Positions 24,430-35,521 of a stretch of 64,000 nucleotides of DNA are shown here, in pieces. The notes beneath the pieces are model-generated. The model made no database searches. It saw only the letters and a list, made by a program, of their open reading frames with translations, and was not told the DNA's origin. Position numbers and translations under genes: made by a program. The DNA comes from Ambrosia x helenae (taxonomy: Eukaryota > Streptophyta > Magnoliopsida > Asterales > Asteraceae), in NCBI GenBank assembly GCA_030844895.1, contig JAUTDX010000753.1:1-64000 (forward strand), read 5' to 3'. The number at the start of each line of letters is the position of its first letter. Position 1 is the stretch's first letter.

Positions 24430-25066
24430 AAATGGTTGATGGGAAGGATTGATGAGTTGTGACATCAAGGTTTGTATACAGGATCAGGCCCTTCAATAAT
24501 AATGAAGCTTTGTGAAATGTTGTGTGGGTGACGGAAAAGAGAAAGTTATTTGTTCGATCGCTAAAATTTGAGGATCCCAATTTAGTTATTCTACAGGAAA
24601 CCAAGTTACCTAGTTATAACGTGATGAGAATAAAATATTTTTGTGGAACTGTAACAGGTTGGAAGCAACTTCGATGGATTCTACTATAAGACTTTGTGGC
24701 CTGTGGGATTGTGTCCATCTGGAAAGCGTACGAGTTTTGTGTACAAGATGTCTTGAAGAGCCCCGGTGCGTGAAGTATAAGAGAACAGTAGTGAAGCAGG
24801 ACGTGGATTGCAAAATTGACAATGTCTATATGCTGACTTGATTCAAGAACGAAGTGCGATTTATGGAAGAATAAGAAATTTAACGAATAAAAATGATGAC
24901 ATGTGGATATGCCGAGGGATAGGAAAGAAATGCTATCTTTGCAAGAGCAGTTAACACTTAACAACTGTGGTTGATGTTAGGATGAAAAACATTCGAGAAT
25001 TTGTGAATGGCTCTAAGTTAGTTGATTTACCCATAATTAATGGGGGACATTACACTTGGTTGAATG
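24430..25066 (+). mobile_element. L1-type LINE remnant, 5' portion (endonuclease)
   Basis: Plus-strand fragments RSLKFEDPNLVILQETKL (the QETK motif of apurinic-type endonucleases), then INGGHYTWLN, which corresponds to the RRFTW block of plant L1 elements. Stops and shifts break the frame repeatedly. The remnant is cut at GAATG (25062-25066) by the LTR retrotransposon and resumes after it. Confidence 0.6.
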
Positions 25067-25351
25067 TGTTGGGTTGTGAAGGCCTTGGGCCTGGTTTGGG
25101 ATGGAGGCCCGTTTTGGTTTCTTGTTCCCAAAGTTAGAAACCCTAATCATGTTTTATATAAACCTAGTCATTGTAATTGTAATTGTGTGCCTTGAGCTTA
25201 ATGAAATAACCTAGTTGCAGCCCGTGGACGTAGGTCCCCCACTGGGGCCGAACCACGTAAAATTCTTGTGTCGTGTTTATTATTTTCTCGTTTGTGTGTT
25301 TAATCGTTTGTGCGTGTGTGTTGATTCCGCTGCGCCGCTTGATCCCTAACA
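25067..25351 (+). repeat. 5' LTR
   Basis: Starts TGTTGGGTTGTGAAGG and ends GATCCCTAACA. Contains a TATA-like TTATATAAACC near 25,155 and AATGAAAT, a plausible polyadenylation word. Confidence 0.93.
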
Positions 25352-25353
25352 AC

Positions 25354-25365
25354 TGGTATCAGAGC
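25354..25365 (+). other. Primer binding site (tRNA-iMet type)
   Basis: TGGTATCAGAGC directly inside the 5' LTR, the canonical plant copia/TRIM primer site. Confidence 0.9.
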
Positions 25366-27438
25366 TTTGGCTTGTTCGTTGTGACACACGGTATGCACCG
25401 GAGACGATTTGCAGAAGGTTTGGAATCCCGTTTGAAGATCAAACCTGGAGTCGGTTTGGGTGTTGTTCGAGATCTGATCAAGATAAAAGGATAGTCGGCT
25501 AAAGGTCTTTTCTTTGAAGTTGTTATCAATTAAAAGTTCTTGGGAGTCGTGGTATTCAAAGCTGTCATCACAACTGATTATTTTAGTGAGGTGATTTTTT
25601 TATTTTGTGAATGGAGATCTTGGTTTATCTTGGTTTGTACCATTTTTTACTCTATGGGCCGATGGTTTTTTTTGTTCTTGGGCTAATTAATTTGTTTTGG
25701 CCCATCAAAAGAATTCTGTGCAAGAATTGTAGGACAAAAAAAAAAGAGCAACAGATTGTTGCTTGCATTCGCATAGGTCAAGAAGGAAAACGAATTTCTG
25801 GTGATTCTATGATCGGGTAGCGAAATTGGTTTGGGAGTAGAGTTTGTTTTCTAAGTTCGGGTTTTGACAATTATTATTATTAACCGTGATTGTATAACCG
25901 AGTTTTGTGATAACAGTTGGGTCGGGTCGGATTTGTCTACAATGTTATTTGTAGGAGCAAATCGGTTTTGATTGACAGTGTTCGGTAGAACAGCCATCAA
26001 GTTCAGGCCCGTGCCATTGCTATGTTTGTTCACTGTTTCTGGTTTGTTCTCGTTTGTTATTGTTATAACTTAAATGAGATAGTAGTAATCGGAATGTTAC
26101 GGTTTTGGGTGTCGGTTGATTGGTTTGTCAAGGGAACTTGGATGTGGTACTGAAGATGGGTAAAACTTGGAAAAAATGGAACCAACTAGTTTGGAATGCT
26201 TTGGGTTTAAGGTATTCCAGCTCGGGCGTGCTAGCGACGACATAAGTGAAAAAAAAGGGTTTGTATCAAGTCATGTGTATTGCTTGTTTGGATGATCTTT
26301 CGGTTAGGGTTTGCGTTAACTGGTCGTGTGTACGGTCATAGAACCCTTGGTACCGCTTGCTGTCCATGAAAGCTCGACTGCTGTTATAACAGTTTGCCTG
26401 TTAGCTGGTCTAGAACTGTGAAGTTATCCTTGTTCGTTGGTGATCTGTGTTTTGGCATTTGAGTGGATCTTTGTAATAGTACGGTGAAGGTTTTCGCTGG
26501 GGAAGTACGAGTGAAGATTTGACTCATAAGTGTCGGTTTGGCATGGGTTAGGATAACAGGGTCAGTGGGAGCTTGGCATAATTGACTTGTTGGGGCTGCA
26601 TGGAGGTGTGGACATTTTTTAGAGTCGATGTCATAGATAAGAAATTCTGCTTCTGAAAATGTGTCGTGGTTTGATGCATTGAGACTCAGTGGAAGGCAGT
26701 GAGACTCTTGGTTCGAGATTCTAGTATGCTTCATTTCATGTTACCCCACTGTAGTGATGTATTGTTGAATCTGTTGAAGACTTTTGGGAGATACTGGTTT
26801 ATGTATCACAGGAAGAAGTGAACCAACTTCCTAGTAGTTAAGTCTTGGCTCGCTGAATCGGGTAGTGCTAAGGGGATTCGTTTTGCAAGCATGAATCCTG
26901 GAGCCACATGGATGTCAGCTTGAGCGCATTCGGAGGTTTAAACCTGGACGGGGATTTGGTAACAGTGGGAGCACGAGGGTTGTTCCGGCACAGTTACATA
27001 GTGGCGTTGGGTTTTGAGACCGGATTTCCGAATGGAAATTCTCTCCATGGGTGCTTGCTGTATTTTGGAGAGTGGTCTTTCCTCTGGAGTCTCTGGAGTC
27101 GGTAGTGCGAATCAGTGGGAGCCGATTGAGATTGAGGATGAGTTATTGGCCGGTTTTGCCATGACTGGGTCTGTGATGACCGTATTGAAGCTCTTGGGAG
27201 TTTCAATGGGCCTTTTCATGTAACTGAAGAGAAAGGCCGCTGCAACTAGGTTGATTGGTATTTGAAATCTTAGCTTGTTCCTAGAGAACTGGAGGCTTGG
27301 ATAACTTTCGTCGTTAAAGTTTTAGCTTGTTCTTGGAACTGGAGGTTAGGAGGATTTTTGTTATTGAAGATTACTGGAGTTACTGGATGACTTGGTTGAT
27401 AATTCTTGGAGGCAGGCTGAAGTATTCGCAAGGCCTTC

Positions 27439-27449
27439 AAGTGGGAGAT
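27439..27449 (+). other. Polypurine tract
   Basis: AAGTGGGAGAT immediately before the 3' LTR, the usual plant copia second-strand primer. Confidence 0.85.
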
Positions 27450-27734
27450 TGTTGGGTTGTGAAGGCCTTGGGCCTGGTTTGGGATGGAGGCCCGTTTTGG
27501 TTTCTTGTTCCCAAAGTTAGAAACCCTAATCATGTTTTATATAAACCTAGTCATTGTAATTGTAATTGTGTGCCTTGAGCTTAATGAAATAACCTAGTTG
27601 CAGCCCGTGGACGTAGGTCCCCCACTGGGGCCGAACCACGTAAAATTCTTGTGTCGTGTTTATTATTTTCTCGTTTGTGTGTTTAATCGTTTGTGCGTGT
27701 GTGTTGATTCCGCTGCGCCGCTTGATCCCTAACA
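27450..27734 (+). repeat. 3' LTR
   Basis: Same length and, on reading, the same sequence as the 5' LTR, followed by the GAATG target duplication. Confidence 0.93.
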
Positions 27735-27739
27735 GAATG

Positions 27740-28250
27740 TTCAAGGGAATATATACTGCCTTGCATTTTGCAAATCAAACAAATTTTCTTGTTTGTTTGT
27801 TGATGAAGTAGAAAATTTTCCAAAATCCAAACTGATGCAATGGTTAGTATGTACGTCATTCTCAAATCTTAATGTTATCCCTTTAGGACTGATGATCACA
27901 AAGACGTTTGGGCATATGTACATGGATGGCCTCAAAGTCGATAAGAGATACGTTCGAAGATTATAGGTGGGCAGGAGTTGGAATAAAAGACACATAGAAG
28001 ACAGACGTTGGTGTTTTACATGATAAGTTGCTCAACATGGCACACATGAAACACCAATTTCTTTTGCAAGGAACTAGAAGTGTGGGCGTTGGTGGATATG
28101 CACTTGAATCATATGAAGTCGAATCATGGTATAGCAAGTTGAGTCTAATTCAAGTGAGGAAGAAACAGACATAGAGTTTGCATCTTTTGTAGTTGTGGAC
28201 AGAGCCAATATATCGCAATGGTGGGGTTTTGAGAAAGACGGACGGGTACT
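27740..28250 (+). mobile_element. L1-type LINE remnant, continuation after the LTR element
   Basis: Plus-strand words VDEVENFPKSKLMQWLVC and TSFSNLNVIPLGLMI fit the end of an L1 endonuclease domain (the KLDRFLVS...SDH region), continuing the fragment that stops at 25,066. Heavily decayed; the reverse transcriptase part is absent. Confidence 0.5.
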
Positions 28251-28806
28251 TGTGTGTAATATCTAGACTAACTGATGTGTACAAGTTTAGAATTACTATG
28301 CCTTTGTAGCAGGAGAGTTTTTGCTGGCAGTTGTATACGGGTCGAAATTCAGGCTACAACATACAGATTTCTTAATATGCAAGTTCAAACAGTTAATGAA
28401 CACCTAAATTACAAAGTGATATTTTCCATTATAACTTTGGGTGAGATACTAATTATAGTCACTAATATCATATCTAACAAAGACAAAAACTCAGCCTTAC
28501 TGTGTTTAAAGCATTTTGTATTGTGAACAAACAACAATTATCTGTCTACAAGAAGCAATTAATTGTGAACAAATATATGCTACACTCGACTAGTATCCAA
28601 ATAATCAGAAACTAATGGATCTACAAATATAGAGTTTAGAACTTGATAGGGCTTGTTAGTTAGAGAAAGAATCTAGAGAGAGAGAGGATTACTCACACAA
28701 CAAGCTACCCAAGGCGGGAAGCTTCAACTGCCTTATAACAACCTTTCGAATACAAGTTTACTTTTGACCCTTAAACTTGTAACTAACTATTAACTAACAT
28801 ATCAAA

Positions 28807-28830
28807 CCCCCCCCCCCATATGAAAAATTC
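28807..28830 (-). other. Polypurine tract of the gypsy element; likely 3' LTR to its left
   Basis: On the minus strand, downstream of the chromodomain ORF, CATATGGGGGGGGGGG forms a purine tract and is followed by TTTGATATGTTAGTTAATAG, a plausible LTR start. No second LTR exists in the window, so the LTR extent (perhaps to about 28,260) is not established. Confidence 0.5.
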
Positions 28831-28872
28831 CTTGTCCACAAGGAAGTACAGACACAAGAAAATCAATAAAAC

Positions 28873-30250
28873 TCATTCAAAACGGAAATCTGGGAATCTC
28901 AACTGGAAATCATGCTTCACTTCCCAAGTGGCATCAATCAAGGACTGACCCATCCACTGCACTAAGACCTGAGAAACTGCTTTGTTGCCTCTTCTTATAA
29001 CTCTTTGATCCAGTACTTTAGCAGGCTGTAAAGAGAATCTGGGGACTTGTGGAATGGGAGTAACTTGAGTAGGAGGGCCATTTGCAGCTTTTAAAAGAGA
29101 GACATGGAAAACAGGATGGAGCTGAGAATCTGGTGGCAGGTCCAACTTATAGGCCACCTCTCCAATCTTGCCAATAACCAAATATGGACCATAGAACTTT
29201 GGGGAGAACTTATTGTACTGAGCACCTCTTAAAGTTGACTGAATGTAAGGCCTTAACTTCAGGTAGACCCATGAACCTTCTGTGAACTGTCTATCACTTC
29301 TCTTTTTATTGGCCTGTTGCCTGAGCCTGTTTTGTGCCATTAATAAGGTCTCTCTTAGGATAGTGATGGCTTCTTCTCTTGAGCACATTTCTTCATCTAG
29401 AGCAGCAACTTTAGTATCCCTATGGACATAAGGGACATGAATTGGTGGAGGAATGCCATAGAGTGCCTGAAAGGGAGTGGTTTTAATTGAAGTGTGGTAA
29501 TTTGTATTATACCACCATTCAGCCAATGACAGCCAATTAGCCCAAGAATCAACATAATGGAGAATCATACACCTTAAATAGGTCTCTAAGCACCTATTTA
29601 CCACTTCTGTCTGGCCATCAGTTTGTGGATGGTAAGAAGTAGACATATTCACAGCTATGCCTTGAATTCTGGTAAACTCTTGCCAAAAACTGCTAAGAAA
29701 AATCGAATCCCTGTCAGATACTATTGTAGTAGGCCACCCATGCAGCTTATACACATTGTCTATAAACATCTTAGCCACAGAACTTGCTGAAATTGGGTGA
29801 GTCATTCCCATAAAATGTGCATACTTTGTAAGTCTATCAACAACTACAAAGATGACATTTTTACCCCTTGACTTAGGAAGACCTGTAATGAAGTCCATGC
29901 TAATATCAGAGAATATACATGTAGGAATAGGGAGTGGCTGAATCAAACCAGGGGAAGCCACTGTTTCATACTTAGATTGTTGACAGATGGTACAATGTCT
30001 GACCCATTCTCTTACTGCTTTGGATTGCCCTTTCCAATAAAAGAACCCTTTAAGTCTTTGAAAAGTAGCATGGTACCCTGAATGCCCCCCAACTGTTGAA
30101 TCATGGCAGTGGCTTATTAAATCTTTCCTGAGCTGCTCATCATGACCAATCACCAACTTCCCTTTTCTTTTCAACATCTCTTGTTCCCAACTGTAATGAT
30201 TAACTTGTTCCCCATTTTGCAACTTTCCCAAAATACCCTTTATACTGTAG
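28873..30250 (-). CDS. Ty3/gypsy chromovirus integrase-chromodomain, 5'-truncated but open
   Basis: About 450 codons without a stop. In order: HHCC zinc-binding region (GGHSGYHATFQRL, then CTICQQSK), integrase core with DDE residues (SMDFITGLPKS, VSDRDSIF, DGQTEVVNRCLE), a GPY/F module (KFYGPYLVIGKIGEVAYKLD) and a C-terminal chromodomain-like VLVQWMGQSLIDATWE. The chromodomain places it among chromoviruses, which target chromatin on insertion. Protease, reverse transcriptase and RNase H are missing: the frame is cut near 30,250 with no start ATG. Open frame despite truncation suggests a young deletion or unequal event rather than long decay. Confidence 0.88.
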
Positions 30251-30483
30251 CAAACAATTGATATACAAACGAGAATATCAAATTAGACCTCGAGTAACAA
30301 GCAGGTTTAATAAAATTGATATACAGAGAGTATATATATGAACCTCTTTGGTATTAACTATCGCCAAACAATCTTAATCTCTTCAGATCGCGTCTTCACT
30401 ATTGCTTCTTCATGCAGAAACCCTTCCAATCTAAACGGTTAAAACCTTTTTATGTTTTTTCTAAAGTATGGGTGGATTCAAAG

Positions 30484-30884
30484 CAGGGGTGTAAACGAGC
30501 CGAGTCAAGCCTGAGCCTGATTAGGTTCGAGCTTTGCTCGTCATGCTTTTATGAAGCTCGCTCACTGCTCGAAAGTAAAACCCAAAAACTCGAGCTCGAC
30601 TCGGCTTGGCTCGAAATAATTTTAGAACAATTGTAAAGGAACTAAAAGCTCGGCTCGACCTTGCTTCGATAGCTTAAACGAGCCAAATAATAATAATATA
30701 AAATTTGTTTCGGCTCGTTTAGGCTCGCGAGCCTAAACGGTCTTTGTATGAAAAGCTCGAGCTCGGGCTTGATAACTAAATGAGTCATTTTCCAAGCTCG
30801 GGCTCGTGCTCGTCAAGGCTCGGCTCGGCTCGTTCGAGCTTTTTACCGATCCGATCCCGAGTGGTTCATCATTTACACCCTTAG
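30484..30884. mobile_element. hAT-type MITE
   Basis: Left end CAGGGGTGTAAACGAGCC, right end in reverse CTAAGGGTGTAAATG. Flanking 8-mers ATTCAAAG and ATTCAAGT are a near-perfect target duplication. The interior consists of GCTCGGCTCG/GAGCTCG repeats, a common plant hAT MITE family. Confidence 0.75.
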
Positions 30885-30985
30885 ATTCAAGTATAAAAAT
30901 TATAACGTGTTAAAAAAAGGGAAACCAAAGGTTAAGGTGTGTTATTTATATTAGCCATACTTATTAAAGTTTTAATTTCACTCTT

Positions 30986-31290
30986 AGGCTATATGGTGTG
31001 GGAGTAACTTCCCCCAACTCCCCCAATTGTCACATCAGCGTCACCTCATTTTCTCCATTTACTTCCTGAAAGTTTAGAAATCGTTTTCCCTATTACCCCT
31101 TCCTTTTTTTATTATATAAAGTTTGATTTAAAAAAAAAAGAAAAAAAATGGAACAATGACAGAACACGGGGAGATCGGGAAGAAACCACCGAATGCACCG
31201 AGTAACTTTCGGGGGGGGGGGGGGGGTGCTCCCGATCGAGGAGGCTTCCACCTCACCCCACCGATCCCCTTCCGTATCAGTATTGGAAAT
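30986..31290. mobile_element. Possible MITE with poly-G tract
   Basis: Begins TTAGGCTATATGGTGTGGG, similar to the candidate at 6.0-6.4 kb. It contains 16 consecutive G (31211-31226) followed by GTGCTCCCGATC. No matching right terminus was found. Confidence 0.3.
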
Positions 31291-31720
31291 GACATGAGTA
31301 TTCATTTTATGGTAGTTGATCAAATATAAAACACTAACGTTATCATTTTTAGCATATCACGACTTTACCTTTTGTGTTTTTTATTTTGGTTGTCTTAACG
31401 ACTATACCGTTAACGTAACTAACTTACCCTGAAAACGAACCGGCTAACATGTTCTTTTTATAGCGTGTAGTTCATGACATGGGTTCTTCATTCAATTTTT
31501 TTATTTTATTAGTGCAACATCTTCAATTTTTTTCTGGTTAGTTTTAAATGAAACTATTATTTGATACACAAAAAACATATAAGAACCAAATTGTTTTGAA
31601 CCAATTCACATGTAAAAATTGTGTAACCAAATGTCTCTTTCTCTTGCTTTAGTGTAATTGAACAAAAAATCGAATCAACACACAAATTTGACCGGCAAAT
31701 GACAACAATAACAAAGTACT

Positions 31721-31999
31721 CACTACACGCGACACATATGTCGCCGCTAATGCTCCACCTTTAGCGGCGACAGTCGTCGCTAATGTTTTCGTCTGCAAAA
31801 AAAACGTCCTTATTGACCATTGTCGCCCCTAATGAGTTGCCGCTGATACCCTATTTTCCACGTGGCACATGGCACTAATTTTTTTTTTTTTTGCTACGTG
31901 GCAAATACTTGACCAATCAACGGTTAGGATTGGTTTTTATTGGGTAGGTGGGGATTGAGGTATTAGCGGTGGCGGTTCGCCGCTAAAGTGTCGCCTAAA
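31721..31999. mobile_element. Small GCGGCGAC-repeat element abutting the pectin methylesterase stop codon
   Basis: Starts near CACTACACGCGACAC and carries inverted GTCGCCGCTAA/TTAGCGGCGAC words at both ends (right end CGCCGCTAAAGTGTCGCC). The CACTA-like left terminus suggests a CACTA-derived MITE, but the right end is not its inverse and no 3-bp duplication is clear. It ends just before the CTA that is the minus-strand stop of the adjoining gene. Confidence 0.4.
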
Positions 32000-34164
32000 C
32001 TAAAGTCCGGAAGTAAATGGCACATTGGTTGCCGGTAACCAATAGCCTCCGCCAATAAACTTCCCTACGGTGAACTTTGCCGCCTCGGTCTTACTAGTGA
32101 TCACACGATAACCTTTCCAGTTAACCCGTTTCGACGTCGAAGAACCCGGCCCAGTGTTCTTATACTCACCATAATACAACGTCTTAAGCGCGTTATCATC
32201 GCCCCATGACATCCATCCTGCAGGGTCTATCAACTTATCTAGGTGCGATTTCATAATAACCGTCCTCGAGTATTGCCTCCACGGTCGCCCAAGGAATGTT
32301 TTAACCGCGGGTACACCGTGTAGGTCGTTAGGGGCCACGGTGATACGGCAGTTGTGGATTGAAATTCCTGTGTTTTGGTTTTTATCTGATCGGCCTTGCG
32401 CGGTCAACGTGTTGGTTTTGGTTATTCCTTTTCGAGAGTAAATGTTGCAATTTTGAAACACTACCGCAGCGTTACCGAAAATGAAATCTATGGTGCCGTA
32501 TATGTTGCATTGGCGGTAAAACTGTCGGTTTGAGTGCACGTATAATGTGTCTTGGTATCCCTCGAAGCTGCATTGGTAAAACACCGAAAGATCAGAGCTG
32601 CTGCGGACCGCAACGGCTTGGCTTTTCGGGCCCGCCGTGTTTTTGATGGTGATTCCTCGGCAAATAAATCCGTCTCCCATCACAGCTGAAATTCATGAGA
32701 AAAAGATGTTAGGATTGAGTTAATCAAGAAATTCGTATTTTCACAAGTCAACCGAAAAAGTCAACAACAGAAGAAAAGGCGCCAAAGTAGAAAAGTTGTG
32801 TTGATTGTAGTATAGTTTGTCGATTGGTTTGTAAACGGTTAAATAACCGTCAATATACTTGGGTATAAATACCCCTCCTATGTATCATATTATGTGTGTG
32901 GAAATATTATTAAGTTTGTGTGTATCAAACATTTTATCCACCGTCTATTTCTTATAACCGAGTCCCTGCACCATGATTGTGCATACTCAATGTTCATCCT
33001 TAATCCATGTAGTATGTAGGCGAAACAGGGAAACAACAAAAGACAATAATATTTTATTTCTTTTCTTTGTACTTTAACATAATAGTGGCGGAGTTAAAAC
33101 TTTAAAACTTCTAGTCACGTTTATCATAGAGTCATCGTATGGTTCTCTATTAGGGATCGAGTCTAATTCATATTTTTCTTAAGCAAAAAAAAAATATATT
33201 TCACGGACCCTCTTGACCCCCGGAATTTAACGCTTAGGAAAATATTGCATGTTAACGATAGATATTATCGACACTTAGCGATGTTTGGCTTACCAAGAGT
33301 GGCTGATTTAAAGGTAGTGCTGCCTCCTCTAACGCTTCTACTACCGGTTATTATTGTTTTTCCAATACCATCTCCTACAACCATTACATTCTTTAACCTT
33401 GAACCAATTTCTACATATTCCTTATAAACACCCGCCTTCACATGAATCACATATCTTCGGCTTCCGGATCGCTTCCCAGCCGCAGCTAAGGCGGCCCTAA
33501 TCGTCTTATAATCACCCGAACCACCTCTATCCACCACAACATCCGCCTTATGTTTTTTCGATTGCAACAACTTCCTATCACCCGGCTTCACCCAATACGG
33601 AAACCCCAAATTTCGAGGACTCGGTGCACCATTGTTAAAAGACTCACCTCCTTCATTCATCGCTAACGAATCGCTAATCAACAATGACACATTGTTGTCC
33701 ATCAATGGCCACACGTGGTCCATGACACCGAGCTCTTTGAACCCGGCTTTACATGTGTCTAAATTGGTTAGCGCGGTGCTGAGCCACGTTTGCATGTCAA
33801 CCTTGCTAGATTTATAACTAGGGTCAATAGTTTTGTTGATGTTCATGATGGTGTTTTCATAAAGCTCTAAGCAATCGGCCCATGCAGCTTTTTCTAGATC
33901 GTTACGGCATTTTGGGCCGAGTGTTTGAGTTTGTGACCCTGCATGTTGTGCATGGTCTAACGTGACCTTTAACAAGGCTTTGATAAAGTCTGGTCTTTTG
34001 TTGATGGGACCATGGTTCGAGTAAGTGGTCAAGAAGTGTTGGCATGGTTGTGGGTGAGGTGTTTGGTTACACCATGATGTGATTTCGGAGTTGGTGTCAC
34101 CATACACATGGGAAAGAAAAAGGCCCATAAGTGAAGTTGCTAAAAATAATAATAGTGTTTGCAT
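32000..34164 (-). CDS. PME: Type-I pectinesterase (PMEI pro-region plus pectin methylesterase)
   Basis: Removes methyl esters from cell-wall homogalacturonan. Exons 33294-34164 and 32000-32685 with GT-AG splicing give 518 residues, the usual length. Signal peptide about 1-22 (LLLFLATSLMGLFLS). PMEI-like pro-domain about 28-178 with Cys32, Cys41, Cys86, Cys98 and Cys138. A basic RKLL motif at 197-200 precedes the catalytic domain and fits subtilase release in the Golgi. The PME domain (about 207-510) has GVYKEYVEI, Gln313 (SQAVAVR), Gln335 and Asp336 (GYQDTLY), Asp357 (GTIDFIFG) and Arg424 (LGRPW), so all catalytic residues are present. The frame is intact, with a short leader and a TATA box. 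Start chosen at the only ATG giving the signal peptide. Confidence 0.96.
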
Positions 34165-34253
34165 TGTAGAAGGTGAAGAATGAAGAGAGGATGAAGAGGT
34201 TATTGTGGCAAGTAATTAGGTTGTGTGAGTAATTTGTAGCATTCCTTGGGTTG

Positions 34254-34266
34254 CCTTTAATTTATA
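34254..34266 (-). promoter_or_regulatory. TATA box of the pectin methylesterase gene
   Basis: TATAAATTAAAGG on the minus strand, about 90 bp upstream of the start codon. Confidence 0.55.
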
Positions 34267-34269
34267 GGA

Positions 34270-35520
34270 AGTGAAGGGAAGCACCAACACATCATGGGTT
34301 TCTATATTTAAACAAAGTTGTGTAATTCTAATTAGTTTCTCCAACCATTATTCTTTTTCTAATTTTAAATACTAACTTGTGATTATAGATTGAACATTGT
34401 GACTACTATTTCAGTATTTTAATTTTATTACATTTATTTGTAAGACGAGACTTGTTTTTAAACAAGATAATGTGTTATTGTCTACTGGTCGCATTGTTTT
34501 AAAAAAAAACAGATGACTTAGTAGATTAATATTATGGCAAATGAGAGATTTTGAAAAGAAAAGAAAATGAAAATATAAAATTCGGTAATGATGAAATTGA
34601 TGTTGAGACTCATGAAGCAAGTCAAGCAACCATTGATGCTAGTATGTTGCGGCTCATCAAGTTAGGGAAATTGAAATTAGATCAAATATCATTAAAAGAG
34701 AACTGTGAAAGTCTTTTTGGTTAATAAGATATATAAAGTATAAGTTTTATGGGTGTTGCCGCTAAAAAAACAGGTGTATTAAAGACTTCATGTTCGTTTT
34801 TCTGCTTTTATGAGTGTCTCTTTTTCTCTCTCTTCCCAACTCAATCTCGTCTCTCTTCCACTCAAAATTCATAAATTCTTCCTGCCACGGACACCCCGAG
34901 CATATTCTGTTTATAAATGGTCTAGTTTAGTTTCAACCTAAATGGTTAAGAACTCACTTTGAAGGTGACTCAAATACTCAATCATATTGTATGATTTTCT
35001 TAACCAAAAATTGTGCAATATGATTGTTTTTAATTATGTCTTATCTAATTTAAATTTTTTTTACAAATATGCAATATGACCAAATGGGTTTTAAATTTTT
35101 GGTTGACTTTGTTAAAAAAATTAATTAAATACGACTAACCACGAGCACAACTTAGACTCATATGCGCCATGGAGACACATGAGTTTGACTTATCTGCCAC
35201 CCAACCATAGACATTTTCACTCTTAACACTCGTCTTCGTTTTCAAATTTAAAACTCTATTAAGTACCATTTATTTATGTTAAATATAAATAGTCCCCGCT
35301 TACGAAAAACTATTGTATATAAGTTTTGCCCTTTGGGTGTTTAATAAAAAACTAGCCGTTAAAAAAGATTGTTTTTTTTTAAGATATTATTTATTGTAAT
35401 ATAAATCTTCATAAAATCCTTAAGAAAGTAATGAAGTAAAATGGAATTTCATAAGATAAATTATAAATTATGAAATACAATTTGATTGGATGAGTGTAGG
35501 TAGATTTGTAAGATAAGCGC
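34270..35520. other. Intergenic upstream region, no gene seen
   Basis: AT-rich flank upstream of the pectin methylesterase promoter. No exon, inverted-repeat pair or tandem repeat could be supported. Confidence 0.4.
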
Positions 35521-35521
35521 A

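Larger units (their letters stand above)
25067..27734 (+). mobile_element. Complete non-autonomous LTR retrotransposon (LARD/TRIM-like)
   Basis: Two 285-bp direct repeats with TG...CA ends bound a 2,098-bp interior. A 5-bp target duplication GAATG lies at 25062-25066 and 27735-27739. A primer binding site (TGGTATCAGAGC, complementary to initiator tRNA-Met) begins two bases after the 5' LTR, and a purine tract (AAGTGGGAGAT) precedes the 3' LTR; this PBS/PPT pair is typical of plant Ty1/copia elements. The interior has no gag, protease, integrase or RT that I can recognise, so mobilisation must depend on a helper. The two LTRs look identical by eye, implying a recent insertion. Confidence 0.92.

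Noticed and set aside
26384..27578. Open frames of 65-116 codons inside the LTR element
   Set aside because: No gag or pol motif and no protein-like conservation signal visible; chance frames.
25164..27744. Identical 62-65 codon frames in both LTRs
   Set aside because: They are the same non-coding LTR read twice.
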